Positions 11,687 through 24,041 of a DNA stretch of 64,000 nt are shown here, one piece after another. A model generated the notes under the pieces. The model was given only the letters and a program-made list of their open reading frames with translations. It was not told the origin of the DNA and ran no database searches. Numbering within the stretch: the stretch's first letter is position 1; every line of letters starts with the position of its first letter. Position numbers and translations under genes: made by a program. This DNA is from Persicaria tinctoria. Lineage: Eukaryota; Streptophyta; Magnoliopsida; Caryophyllales; Polygonaceae. Location of the stretch: assembly GCA_037127255.1 (NCBI GenBank), contig JBANSL010000009.1, positions 23,028,475 through 23,092,474 on the forward strand. Reading direction: 5' to 3'.

Positions 11687-14600
11687 TGTAAAGGCCAGGA
11701 TTTTTGAATCATAACTTTTGAAAAAATGAATTTAAATCGGATATCTTAAGGAAAACTTGTCCTCAAATTTAATAAATAGAACTCGAAACTATTAAAGTGA
11801 AATCTGGCTAAAATTTGAAATTATGCAAAATAGATTGTATATCGCTTTTATATGCCAAGAATTTGAAATGATGTTCGGATTTCATTATTAAATTCGGATT
11901 GGAAAATTATAAGAATATTTTGATCGAGTCGGAATAGGAACGAGATCGAGAGAGCGGGTTTTAGAATATATTTATTTCCAGGAATTTTGCTTTGGACCAT
12001 ATCATTTGTCTCTTCCTCCCCATTTGTCTCGTTCTCCCATCCCTATTTCAAATTCTAAAGTTATTGTCAATTATGGTATGATTTGCATAAGGATCATTGC
12101 GGTGTTTGGACAAATGGAGAAAATTGGACCACTTTCAACCCCTTGCTTGGTTGAGCAGGACCAAAGCACTCCCCCTCTATCTGCTATTTCTCCCTCCCCT
12201 ACTCTGCATACTGAAAAGCAACCAAATAGCAAATACCCCTTTTATTTCTTCAATTCTGGCAAGGAAAGGGACAACCCCATCTCCTCTTTCTTCCCTTGGG
12301 ATTCGGCAGTAGCATATGGCAGCAGCAAGACAAAGCTTTCTCCACCTCCCCTCCTCTGCTTGTTTCAAACACCCGAGCCTCTCCCCTTTTCACTGTTTCG
12401 TTCCAAAGCCTCCGTGTTCTTTCGATTCCCGCTCAACGCAACACCAACCTCCCTCCTTTTCAATTTCAGACCACACCCACATCTTGAGGTCCCCTCCTAG
12501 CAGTCCGACGCTCCTCCGACGCCTCCAGAAGAGAGGCGCCGCTGTCCGAGGAGCAACGCCGATGCCATTCCCGATCCGGTTGCCCTGCTTTCGATTCGAA
12601 ACCACCGGTGAGGCTCCCTCCATCTCTTCTATGTCAAAAAGCTTGAAATGTTTCACCTTTCGTGACCGAATCTCCAACCCAGGTCTGATGAGGGCTTCCC
12701 AGAGTCGTCAACGAGCCCAATCGATCTCCGACGAAGTTCCGGCGAGTCGACGCCCCTCGGTGAGCCTTGACCCCCTCTTTTTCCTTCCTTGTGTGCTGGT
12801 TGCAATGTATTTCTGTTCCTGGGAGGTCGGGGAGAGAACGGAGGAGTTTTGGGGTAGTCAATGGCGGGCGAGAGCGGTGAGATCGGGAGCACCGGCGGGA
12901 GTGAGAGCGGGCGAGCGGATCCGGCGAGGTCGAGAGCAGAGATGGTGAGAGTGAGTGGTAGCGAGAGAGAGAGGAGAGCGAGAGCAGCAAGGTGCGGGAG
13001 AAGGAGTCGGAGCCGAGCGAGCGAGAACCGGCGAGAGGGAGCGCCGCCGGCGGGTTCTCTCTTTTGAACAGAGACGTTGGGCAAGGGAGGAAGAAGACCC
13101 GTGGGTCCCGCCTCCACACCCGCATGCCACACCAGCGCCTGGGGCCCACTCTCCTTTCTTTCTTCTTTTCCGGAAGTGCAGCAAATGAGAGGGCTGGAGT
13201 GAGAGTTGGATTGGGATTGGGATGTTGGGCCTATCCAATTTTTGGCCGGATCTGTTCTTTTAAAGAAATAAGGATTTGGGCCTAATCTTCCCACAAACAA
13301 GAGCAAATTAATTTGGGACCAATTTTGTAAAGGAATTTCAGTTGGGTTTTTTTTTTAAAGGATGAGTTCGGTTTTTGGTAAAATACCAAAATAAAAGGGG
13401 GTCGGTTTATAATTTTTATAAAATAAGGGTAGTTTGTTAATTCCATAAAAAGGTTGATTTTATTAAATGAAAATTGTTGAGACTTTAAAATATTTGGAAA
13501 TCTTTTATGAAAGTGTTTAATAAATGGTATTTAAAATATTATATACTATTATTTGGGATTTTAGACATAAAATATTATTTTGGGATTAAAGGTATAATAT
13601 TACGGTAATTAAAAGAAAATATAATATTATGAGACTTGGATTTTAGAAAAGAGGAATTTGACGAGCATTTTCAAAATGATCAAAATTTCTAACTATTTGA
13701 ATCGGACTTTGAAACGGTTTTCAAGGCTAACTTGGTGAATAAATTTGATGACTTGTGTGTGATATTATATGCTTTAAGTAAAATTAGAAGTAGACTTATT
13801 TATATTACTTATATATATGTGTTAGGTGATCATCTGTCACATGTTGGCTTTTTGTATACCTAGTTGTTGCCTTTTGCTGTTCTGCACATCCAGGTGATTT
13901 CCTATATGAGCTCACTCAGATTCGAAAAGAGATGTCCCTGCTTGTAGCCATGTGCATACTAGGTGCTTGCATTCATAATAAAGCATGCCATGTAGTATCC
14001 TGCTAGGATTGCACTCATGATTTAGCATTCGTTTACTCATTGCTTTTGTAAACAGAACGGCCGTTATTTGTGAAGTAATTAGAGTCATTGCTAGGGTCAT
14101 AGGACGACCTAGTCTCATCGGGTCCCGTCCTGAGTCAATCGAGTCATGAACTTCCTTATATTATGAGATGCCTGCGGGCTTTATTGTGGAGCGGGTTGGG
14201 CATGCATGCCGCCCGATTATATGATGGAATGCATTCACGAGCTGACCAGTCTCCGCCCTATCGGAAGGGGGTGGAGGTAGGAGAGGGATATACCACTTGG
14301 TATTCGGTGCTAAGGCCTTATTATATTTATGCACTTGATCTTAGGAGCATGTTAGTGTGTTAATATTCCACCTTGCATCTAGAAGCATCTTTATTAGGAC
14401 TAGCGTGTGTATGTGTCTGCTTGTTTGGGATTACTTTGCGTAGGGCTTCCATCTGACACCGCCCCGCATACATATTTTTTTAGGTTTGCTTTGCAGCATG
14501 ATTGTTCTTTGCTTCTGTGACGTGGGAACTCTCTCGGGCGATTGTAAAGAAATGGTCTAACCTTACATTTTGATAAATACGCTTAGTGAGTTTGTTTTTA

Positions 14601-14865
14601 CCCGGCTCTGCCGTGGCACCCTCTTGTATTACACCTTGATTCTGCTATTTGCATGATTGCTGGTTTTCCACGCTTAGACTTATGACAAGTACAGGGGACT
14701 TCCCCGGGGATTTCAACCATCCCTTCGAATTTTGGGTATGAAATCCCACTTGAACGTGTTAGAGTAGAGTTTCAAACCTTCAACCTGTACTCGGGGTGCA
14801 AGATCCAAACGAGGGGTTTCATCCCTCGAAACGTAACCCGGAAATCATAATCCCGGGTCGTTACA
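11687..14865 (+). repeat. First LTR of element B
   Basis: 3179 bp with TGTAA...TTACA ends. The middle (12,300-13,240) is rich in C/T and CG, unlike its AT-rich surroundings, and gives long open frames on both strands. These are compositional and are not supported as genes. About 260 bp around 14,150-14,408 are absent from the second LTR. Confidence 0.8.
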
Positions 14866-14869
14866 AAGA

Positions 14870-14880
14870 TGGTATCAGAG
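14870..14880 (+). promoter_or_regulatory. Primer binding site of element B, first unit
   Basis: TGGTATCAGAG follows the LTR end after four bases, matching the initiator tRNA-Met primer site. Confidence 0.85.
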
Positions 14881-17800
14881 CTCAGGTTATGCAAACCGAG
14901 TATGATAGGTTGAAGTGGTTTTGAAAATTTCCCAAGGTTTTCAAATGGTTTTTCAAAATGTTTTAGAAAGGGCAAAATGAATTTAATATGGCTAATTCAA
15001 ATGGACTAAATATGAACTTGACTCAATAAATCTGGTAATCAAACAAAGGGAAACGAAGGGGTAGTGAAGGCGCTAGACTATCCCTATTGGATGTAGTTGG
15101 AAACGGGTAGGCAAAATATAGCTTGTTCTTTACAGATGGGCCTACAAGACTCCAAGACTTTGCGTCGTAGTGGCTGGAGTGGCGAGTTAGGTAGAGACCG
15201 TGAGGTTTTGCCCCTCCGGTTAGTTGCCCCTCGAAGGGCGGCCTTAGGATAGCTTGATTGTTGATTGTTCTGTGCTAACTACTACTATGCTTAAATTGGA
15301 GACCGGGTTGATAATTCTGACTGCGAATCATGTGTTAAACGCCCTTGTGAATGGAATAGCGGGGGAGACCTTCTGCCATTATAGAGTCGGGATTCCAGTT
15401 CTCGTGGGATCGCTTTTGACCTCTTAAGTTTGACTACTTCCTTCTTCGGTCTTCTTTTCCTGGCCCCACTAAATGTCTTGATTGAGATTTTCTTGCGATG
15501 TCGGTGTGATATATGGGAAATCGATAGGAATAACCACATTTGAGGTTGTATTGGAGTACGATGTTTACTTGATCCATTTGCTACCCTACTCGAGAGTCAC
15601 ATGAATATTCCACGGGAAATTAGTCATGGGGATTCTGGAGGTGAGTCAGAGTCGCCCTTGTAGGTCTCTATCGGGTTATCTTAGTTGCTTTTTCCATGAT
15701 TTCATGATTCTATATGTACTACCCCTAGACCTGCAGATTGATTGTTAGTGTGAATCTCTGTCTACATGCTTGGATGTTCAAACCAATTCATATGATGCCT
15801 AATTTCCAACATGCTTACCCAACTTTCATGCCATGATAATCTTCATGCTTCTCACATATCTTCATGAATATATGACCTGACACGCCGTATGAACACACAC
15901 CACTATAATTCCTGGTTTCATATATGCATGACTCGACATGATGTGGTATTCCCAGCATATATTATGATGATGATCCTCAATGTGAATTCGTGGTTGTATG
16001 CCATTATGTATCCCTACTTGGCCACCTTGTTTAGGTCTCATGTTGTACTTCGTTGTATACCTTCCATATCCCCCCTATGCATGTACAACTTGATTTCATT
16101 GGTTCCCCGCATCATCATACTAATGATTGATTAAACACATATATTGCAAGTTACGAACTCGCATGATGTTTAGTCTCTCTCTTGGATTAGGTTCATGATA
16201 GTGTGACCCTTAGCATGTCAGTCTTGCTCTCACCCCTCATCATGCCTTTATGACCACTAACCCATAACATGCTTACCTTCCTGATTTTGGTGATGTTTTA
16301 TCATGCTCAGTGTTATCCCCTCGTATTTCCCTGGACGTATGACTTGATATTTTGTGCATGTGTCATTTAGATATTTGCATGGACCCATAGCTGTCTATCA
16401 TCTTACCCAAGCTTAGCTATCTTGCTTTAAACCCATGTTATACTCCGCTATATGGCTATCATGCTTTTAGATCATTACGGTGTGGCTTATTTGACTCTTT
16501 GCAAACTGTTGTGCTAATCAATGAATGTATGTATGAATCAAGAGTTAGTATCATGTTTTCGCATATAAATGACACTTGAATGCTAGGGTGAGTCTAGTCG
16601 AAGTACCTTGATTGTATTCATGTTCGAAATGTGCCGGTAGTATCCTATAGGGCTTATGAATTCCAATATGACTCGTTGAGTGGTAAATTGTCATGCTTGC
16701 TTCATCACGTTAATATGATTTTTCCATGATGTGATAGTAATGTACCATTCCATGTACTCCTGTGACGGTTCATTAATTCATAGCATGATTATAATCTATC
16801 GTTCGTGATGATCTCTTGTTCACTCTATAAAGATATCCATGTCTTATCATGTATCGCTAGCATCATGTAGGATCACGATGTGACTTGGTATATCCATGTA
16901 CTTGCATGCTTTATACCCATGTGAAGTCGTGCTGCCTTAAGCTCATGTTGTCGTTTCCGTCATATCCCCCCTTTGTCTTCATATGGTCATGTTACGATTG
17001 GCTGATCCCTTAAATGCATTCGTGCTAGTTACCAAATGATCATGTAACCTATGCTGCATAGCCATGCATCTTATCGTGTTAGAATATATCTTATAGGACC
17101 CGTGAATTATGACTTGTGTGTATTCATGCCCTACTTGCATTATGATCTGCTCTTTCGTGGAATAGACTTCGCAAAGTCTTGTATTCTTTCCAACATCTCT
17201 AATGTGCGATCTTTTTAACTATTTAGGAATCGATAGACCCAGTTGTAGAGTCAGTGCCTACTTTTGACGCATGTTAAGCATTAGGTGAATATCAATGTGT
17301 GTCTATCATCTCATTACAATCGCTTATATTCCTTTTATATGTGCTAATGTTTAGGTGCAATAGTAGTCCTGGTTAAACTTCTATGACTCGTCCTACTATT
17401 ATGTGGAGTTGCTCGACGCATCTTATTCATATACATATGTGATTGTCATGCAGTACCTTGTAAAATCTATGCCTTTAGAGATATGACTTGTATGATCACA
17501 TGCTCAACTTGCGTCTCATGCAATCACTCTTGTCATAGGTTGTAATAGCCTTGCTATACCCTCTTTACATGATCTTATGATTGTCCAAGCATGTTAGACA
17601 TTGTAAGTGCAGTTAGAATGCTATGCCTCCACATGGTTGTATCATGCTAAGTATGATTGGTGGCATGCTTATGTGTGTTCTCATCCAAGTTGTTCTTATC
17701 ACATGATGCCCTTCCAATGCTTAATTGAATGAACTCATACTTCTATGAAATGTGTGCTAATTAGAAGTTGAATACCACGTTGCATGTTATACCCTACGTC

Positions 17801-20246
17801 ATGGTAGATGTATGTATGCATGAACTGTGATTTTGGTGACAAATTGTTCCTCAATGATTACCTTTGATTGCGCTTTTTTGTTAAATATATATTACTAGTA
17901 TCCTGAATGACTTACTTTCCTCATAGCTCCTTCTGTGATGACATCCCATGCTTACCCTATCATTATGAGAAGTCATTGCTATAAGATGTGATTACTGTGC
18001 CGCTTTTATATGACCTGCCCATGTGTACTTGTTATGAGAAATTTACCCTGCCTGTAATGCTTTGTAATGTTTACTAGATTCTACATAAGCTATGTGTCGC
18101 ACCAATGTATTATTGCATTCATATATACATGTTCTTATACATACCAAGCTTGTCTGATGAGAATTGAAAAGTTGCTAGCTAGTCTCTTATGCCCCATGCA
18201 TAACTCAATCCTGCTTTCGGTTACTTCTATATGTTAACATTTTTCATCAAGGTAGGTACATGTTAGTGTTTAGTGATGTGACTAGTTTACTCCACGATTG
18301 GTATGTGTTTTGCTTGCTGCACTCGTAACCTCATAGAGTTTCATAAGGGCATAATACTCCTTCTTGGGTCGGGATCTTGTTTTTTTCGTCGTGTCGTCAT
18401 CAGTTGGCCTGTGTTCGGTTCCATGGGGAGTCTGGGTTGTCCTCTTTGTCTCTCCCCTATCCCCACTAACCTAAAAGTTTCTTACAATACTTTGACGAAC
18501 GATGGCATAGAAAAGAGCACGTTTATCCAAATAGCACGGGAGCGGCGCGGTGGAAGCACGGTGGGCCCATAAACCCCAGGTCCCAGAACTGACATATTGA
18601 TTCTTGGATTGATGAACTGGTAGTGGACGTCATGTGGTTAACTTCTACTTATGATGATGAATTTTAGTGCTTTGGTGTTCCTATGTGACTAACCTTGTGA
18701 TATGATTGGTGTTCTGTGTTGGTAAGCCTTGCCTGTTTCTTTTACTCGTGGAATGTGAACTATACCTTCTGAGATCCTGACCTTGTGTTTAGTAATCATG
18801 ATATTATGTGCCCCGTAATATGTGACAGTATGTTATTTTGATTCTGGCCTGATATTACCTTTGCTCGAATCATTATTAGCATGAGGTTATGTGGTAACTT
18901 GTTTTGCTATGTCGATACCTGATATTCTGCAATAATTTCCAAGCATGATAGTATATTAGGATTTATGACATGTGACTTTTGAGGTATTGAGAGATAATGA
19001 TGTATAAACCTAGTGTAAAATCATGTTATATGCTGATATGAAATACTTGGGAACTAAGTGATAGCAGAATGAAGGGTCCATAATATAAGATGCATGTTAT
19101 CCTGATATAATGATATACGATGTCCTATTAAGTTAAATGTTGTCGTGATTATATTTTGTGCTCACTATGTTTTTAGACTTTGTTATTGTTGAACCATGAG
19201 AGAATGATAGGTTCTATGTTGATAACTTGAACATTGAATTATTGAAACGTGTTGTGGTGATGCATGATATTTCAAAATTGATTTTCGGCTAAATCCTTGG
19301 CTATGAAAATGGTGAATACCTTGGCTTGCTGAATCTTGATAAAATGGATTTTGTTGTGTTGACTTGTTGTCTTTCTATTAGACTGACACCCCTATTATGA
19401 TAAAATTCTGTTGTGTTGGTAGTGGTAAGTAGGAAACCATTCTGATGTGATCTACAAAGGTTGAGACTTGATGTGTTTGTGTGTTGCCCTTTCAAAAATG
19501 ACATTCTTGCTTGATGCATTCTTATTTGGTTGACACCTAGAACATTAAATGCTAATGTTGAGTGTGGCGTTCCAATATACTGGTATGCAGCAATGTTGAT
19601 GGATTGCTATTCATGTTATGGTTTTGGCGTGGCCAATTTCGGTGTTTGAGTTGTTATGACGTGGCATGTCTTTGTTATATCGGTTCTGATAATGGCTAGA
19701 GATTCGTAGATTAGAATTGCTTTTGAGATTGGAACCTAGGAAGAGAATATGGGATTAGCCTTTAGAGGTGGATGACTCCACCTCTTGAGTTCTGAATTTG
19801 CTTGACTAACTTGGGATTTTAAAGGGTTTTGGAAGAGTTTGGAAGCGACCAACTCGGATTTTGAAAAGCTTTGGAATGGTTTTGAAGTTAAGGAGTTTTC
19901 TTGATTTGAAGGGTTTTGAACGATTTTGAAAAAGACTAACTTGTATTTTGAGAGACCGAATACGATCGAAAATTTTCACGATTTTGAGGTCAATCTTTTC
20001 AATTGCGGAATCCTCTTTAAAGCTTTTCAAACCCGGTTAACTCTATGATACTTCACGAAGTGGATACAAGCAGTTTATGGGGGCGCTTGTAGGATGCTTT
20101 GCTAAGACTTAGTGATGATATTGTAGAACTTTTAGAGTTGTGGTACTTTCAAAAAGTAGAAGCGAGTATATGATAGGGGCGCTTATTGCATACTTGTCAA
20201 GGCCAATTGGAGATGTCACGACCGTGACTAGGATGTTGTGAGAATC
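14881..20246 (+). other. Non-coding internal region of element B
   Basis: About 5.4 kb of AT-rich sequence with many CATG and ATGCTT words and stops in all frames. I find no gag, protease, RT or integrase motif. This is expected for a LARD-type element, which is moved in trans by a related autonomous element. Confidence 0.6.
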
Positions 20247-21678
20247 TGACGGAGGGAAAACCTATCGTTGATCCGCCAAAGTAACTCAAACCTATAACTA
20301 GTATAGTAATAAGCAAGAGGTCGATCCCACAGGGAAATTTATGATTCAAGTGTGATTCAAGTGCCAATTAAAGTAACCAAAGAGGGGGGGTTTTGTGTGA
20401 AAGTCTTGCCTTTTATCAAAGCAAAGTAACGAATGCAGAATAAGTAATTTTGGTTTAGACAATTTAGGAGAAGCAATTCCACCTACAATTTTCCACTTTA
20501 TTGGATTGAAGCGATCATTGTAACTTCTTCTCGTCCTATTACGTTTCCTATGAATGCCCTTGTCCCGACCTAATATAGTTACTAGTCCAATCAGTCCTAG
20601 AAACCCTTATCAATCGAACAGTCCCTAAAGAAGGATTTAACCCAATTGATAGCTTTAAGTTCAGAGATTAGCCAAGGTATTTGCAGTCCCTAAAGAAGGA
20701 TTTAACAACACATTCAACTTCCTACTCATTCAATTAGTTCAATCAGCCCTAAAGGAACAAGTTTGCCACTTGGGTTAAGGTTCACAATCAGGAATCTACA
20801 AAACCCTAGCAATTGAATTGATTCTACCAAGTTGATCAGTCGAGATAGAATAAAACAATGAACAATCAAGCACAAAGAAGTTGAAGCATTCACAAATAGG
20901 AAACCAGGAGCGAGAATTAGAAACTCACAATCAATCCGAATAAAGCTTCAAATTGCAGGCAGAATGGATGAGTTTAGTTCCTCATGGAAGACATAGCTCA
21001 AAATCTCTAAAAAGTCTAATGGTTGAAAGAATAGAATGAAAGGTAATGAAAAATAACATAAAAGTGGCCTAATAAAACATCCAAGTCGGCCTCAAAACAA
21101 AACTAGACAAACTAGGGTTTTTTCCAAAAACGGCGCTGCGCGCTGGCAGTCCGTGCGGCGGCCGCCGCAAGGTTGCGGCGCCCGCCGCAAGTGTTTTCTT
21201 CATACCCCGCTGCGGCGGGCTCTGCCGCGCCCGCAGCACGTAGTTTTTCCGACAATTCCGTCTCGAATTAGCTCTCGACGTCAACATGAAAGTTGTAGCT
21301 CTCTGAAAGAGCTTTCCAACGCATGGTCATAATAGTCGATCCGACAACCGAGGCCTCCAGAAAGTGCAAAACAAGTTCAGCATGTCTGGCGACAACTTCC
21401 GCAGACTCGTTCTTCGTTTATGTTCGCTTCTTCTTCTCAGGACCTCTTGAGATCTTCATGTAAGCTTCTTCGATCAACTAGACATTCTCATCAAATGCGT
21501 TATCAACCCATGTCTCCTCCTCGGATCCACGATTACCTGAAATAATCAATAAAAGCGTGTAGATTCCGATTCCGACAACATAGAGAACTAATATGCAAAT
21601 CGTGCTTAAACCATCTATGAAATGCATCTTAACTAAGCTAAATGCAACCTATTATGCCTACCTAAATGCATGCTATCA
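20247..21678 (-). repeat. 3' LTR of element C
   Basis: 1432 bp. It contains a cluster of GC palindromes such as GCGGCGGCCGCCGC at 21,130-21,240. The complement of the purine tract, CTCCCCCACACTTAACC, follows at 21,681. Confidence 0.9.
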
Positions 21679-23090
21679 AACTCCCCCACACTTAACCTTT
21701 GCTTGTCCTCAAGCAATGATAGAATGAACATGAATCAATGCACCCCACAGGAAATCCCTTTAAGTTTTAACCTCATCAAAAAGCAACATCATAGCAGGTG
21801 AAAACATAAACCAAGCAAACAAACGTCATAGCATGTATTCCAGTGATCAAAGCTTGGAAGTAGACATCATCCAACCTCACCCGAAATATGTGTTTCACTC
21901 ATGTGTTTAGGCTTTTAGGTACAACTCTCAACTCAAACCAATAATGCACTAAGCTCATAGACATTCACCACCATATCACCAATTAACTACCGAAATGTCA
22001 TTACTTGCGGGACACAATAAAGAAAATAAAATTCAACACTTTTTTTTTCTTTTTCTTTGTCTTTCTTTTCTCTTTTTTTTTTTCTTGTCTTGGTGCTTTC
22101 CTTACGCGAAGCGCAAACATGGGTGTCATGAATGGCCCCGGTCTATCAACACCTCAACTATTAATATGAAGTCCACTTGAACACCTTTTGACGCAAGTTG
22201 CAAACATGGGTGTCATGAATGAACCTGGTTACTCAATGATCAAGCTTTCTTTCCTAGTGGATAGTTTCCAACACCTTTTTGCGCGAATCATACCCATGGG
22301 TGTCATGCATAGATCCGGTTACTAAGTGCAACAACCATTGCCACCTTATTCACTAAATACGCAGAAATTCAAATAATAGACTCACAATATAAACATAACT
22401 CCGCAAGCAACAAACATGTGAGTCGGTCTTTAAAATAGATACTGCAGTCAATGCCAAGAGGTAACAACACTAGGCGAGTAATTCACACGATTGAGCAAAA
22501 TAATTCAAATAAGGCCAAACATTCTCACAAGGTTATGTTTTTAGGACTTCAATCATACTTTAGCTCAATCATACATGCTCAATTATATTTGCTAGCTCAT
22601 GTTCCACAAAAATCAAATAGAAATAATAATCAAAACATCCAGAACTCCACGGGATTTTTATGAATCATGCTTGAATTTTAAAATAGAGGACAAACTAAGC
22701 AAGATGGGTATTTGAATAACACATATGTATGCAATGCATGCTTATTTTCTTGGTTTTTCCGATTTTTTTTTTTTTTTTTTACATGACGAAAATTAAAATA
22801 AATGAAAACTAAACAACAATAAAACTAACCAACAACTTAATTATACTTAAACATGGTGCAGAAAATTAAATATGATCTAACTATATGCACTATATAGATA
22901 AAATTCCTCTCCCCCACACTTGAAGTTGTCATTGTCCTCAATGAAACATTAAAGACAACAAAAGTGAATCACATATACTCAGGGTGAAGGAAAAGAAAAA
23001 GGAAAAAGAAAGAAAAACTTACCTCGGGTTGCCTCCCGAGAAGCGCCTTTGTTTCAAGTCGTTGGCTCGACGTGATGGCCCTTGACTGGC
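21679..23090 (-). other. 3' untranslated region of element C
   Basis: About 1.4 kb between the protease stop and the purine tract, with several homopolymer runs. No RT or integrase motif is seen on either strand. Confidence 0.6.
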
Positions 23091-24041
23091 CTATGTTCCT
23101 CCGCCAGGGTCACCAACACCTGTTATTTCATTGACAACTGCGGGTACCCCTGAAAGGTGTAGCTTCCTGTTCCAACATTCCTCCATTACCCTTAGCTTCT
23201 CTCTTTGAGCTATTCCTAAGGGTTGTCCTGGAATCACAAACAGGTTCAATTTGTTAGGAGGTTCAAATTTGCATATACTATGTTCCACAGGTGTTTCTAA
23301 CAAATCACGCAAATGATTGTTGTGATCAGTATTGTTAGCAATATGCATATCTAGAGAATTTTCAGGAGAAAGCTTAGCATGATTAAAAAGAGAGAACTCT
23401 ATCTTTCTTCCATCAAACTCCATAGTCAATAGACCCTCACAACAATCAATTTTCGTTTTCGCAGTTTTCAGGAATGGCCTTCCTAGTATAATGGGTGTTT
23501 CAGGGACTCCCTGCTCCATATCTAAAACAAAGAAATCAACAGGGAAGAACAAATCGTCCACCATAACCAAAACATCCTCAACAACGCCTCTTGGCCTGAT
23601 TTGCGATCGATCAACAAGTTGTACTGTAACCCCAGTCTCAGTCAAAGCACCCAAACCCAAAGACATGTACATGTTATAGGAAATAACATTAATTGAAGCT
23701 CCTAGATCTAACATGGCTTGTTTGAATCTAGTACTCCCAATTGCACATGGAATCGTGAACATACCTGGGTCTCCACATTTTTCAGGCAATTTCCTTTGCA
23801 ACATAGCCGAGACATTTTCATTTAAGCTTACCTTTTCCTTCTTTTTCAGTCTTTGCTTCCTCTTGATGGTGCACAATTCCTTCAAAAATTTAGCATATCT
23901 AGGAATGCTCTTAATTAATCTGAGTAAAGGAATGTTTACCTCACACTTACCGAATGTCTCGAAGATTTCCTGGTCATTCTCATATCTTCGTGTGTCTTTC
24001 AAGGCTTCCGGAAAAGGCGGAATGGGCTTTGGAGTCCCCAT
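23091..24041 (-). CDS. Aspartic protease (retropepsin) region of element C
   Basis: Frame of 316 codons starting MGTPKPIPPFPEAL. The retropepsin core has DLGASINVIS (catalytic DLGAS intact) and PIILGRPFLKTAKTKIDC. The frame ends GDPGGGT without running into a reverse transcriptase. It overlaps the end of the gag frame by 43 bases in another frame, so it is reached either by frameshift or because of an indel in the low-complexity linker. Confidence 0.8.
   Translation of the reverse strand: MGTPKPIPPFPEALKDTRRYENDQEIFETFGKCEVNIPLLRLIKSIPRYAKFLKELCTIKRKQRLKKKEKVSLNENVSAMLQRKLPEKCGDPGMFTIPCAIGSTRFKQAMLDLGASINVISYNMYMSLGLGALTETGVTVQLVDRSQIRPRGVVEDVLVMVDDLFFPVDFFVLDMEQGVPETPIILGRPFLKTAKTKIDCCEGLLTMEFDGRKIEFSLFNHAKLSPENSLDMHIANNTDHNNHLRDLLETPVEHSICKFEPPNKLNLFVIPGQPLGIAQREKLRVMEECWNRKLHLSGVPAVVNEITGVGDPGGGT

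Noticed and set aside
12316..13306. Several frames of 100-217 codons on both strands
   Set aside because: Overlapping frames in a GC-rich LTR block; composition explains them, and both LTR copies differ in length of the frames.
18303..18572. Frame of 89 codons in the internal region of element B
   Set aside because: Isolated, no homology recognised, surrounded by stops; expected by chance over 5 kb.
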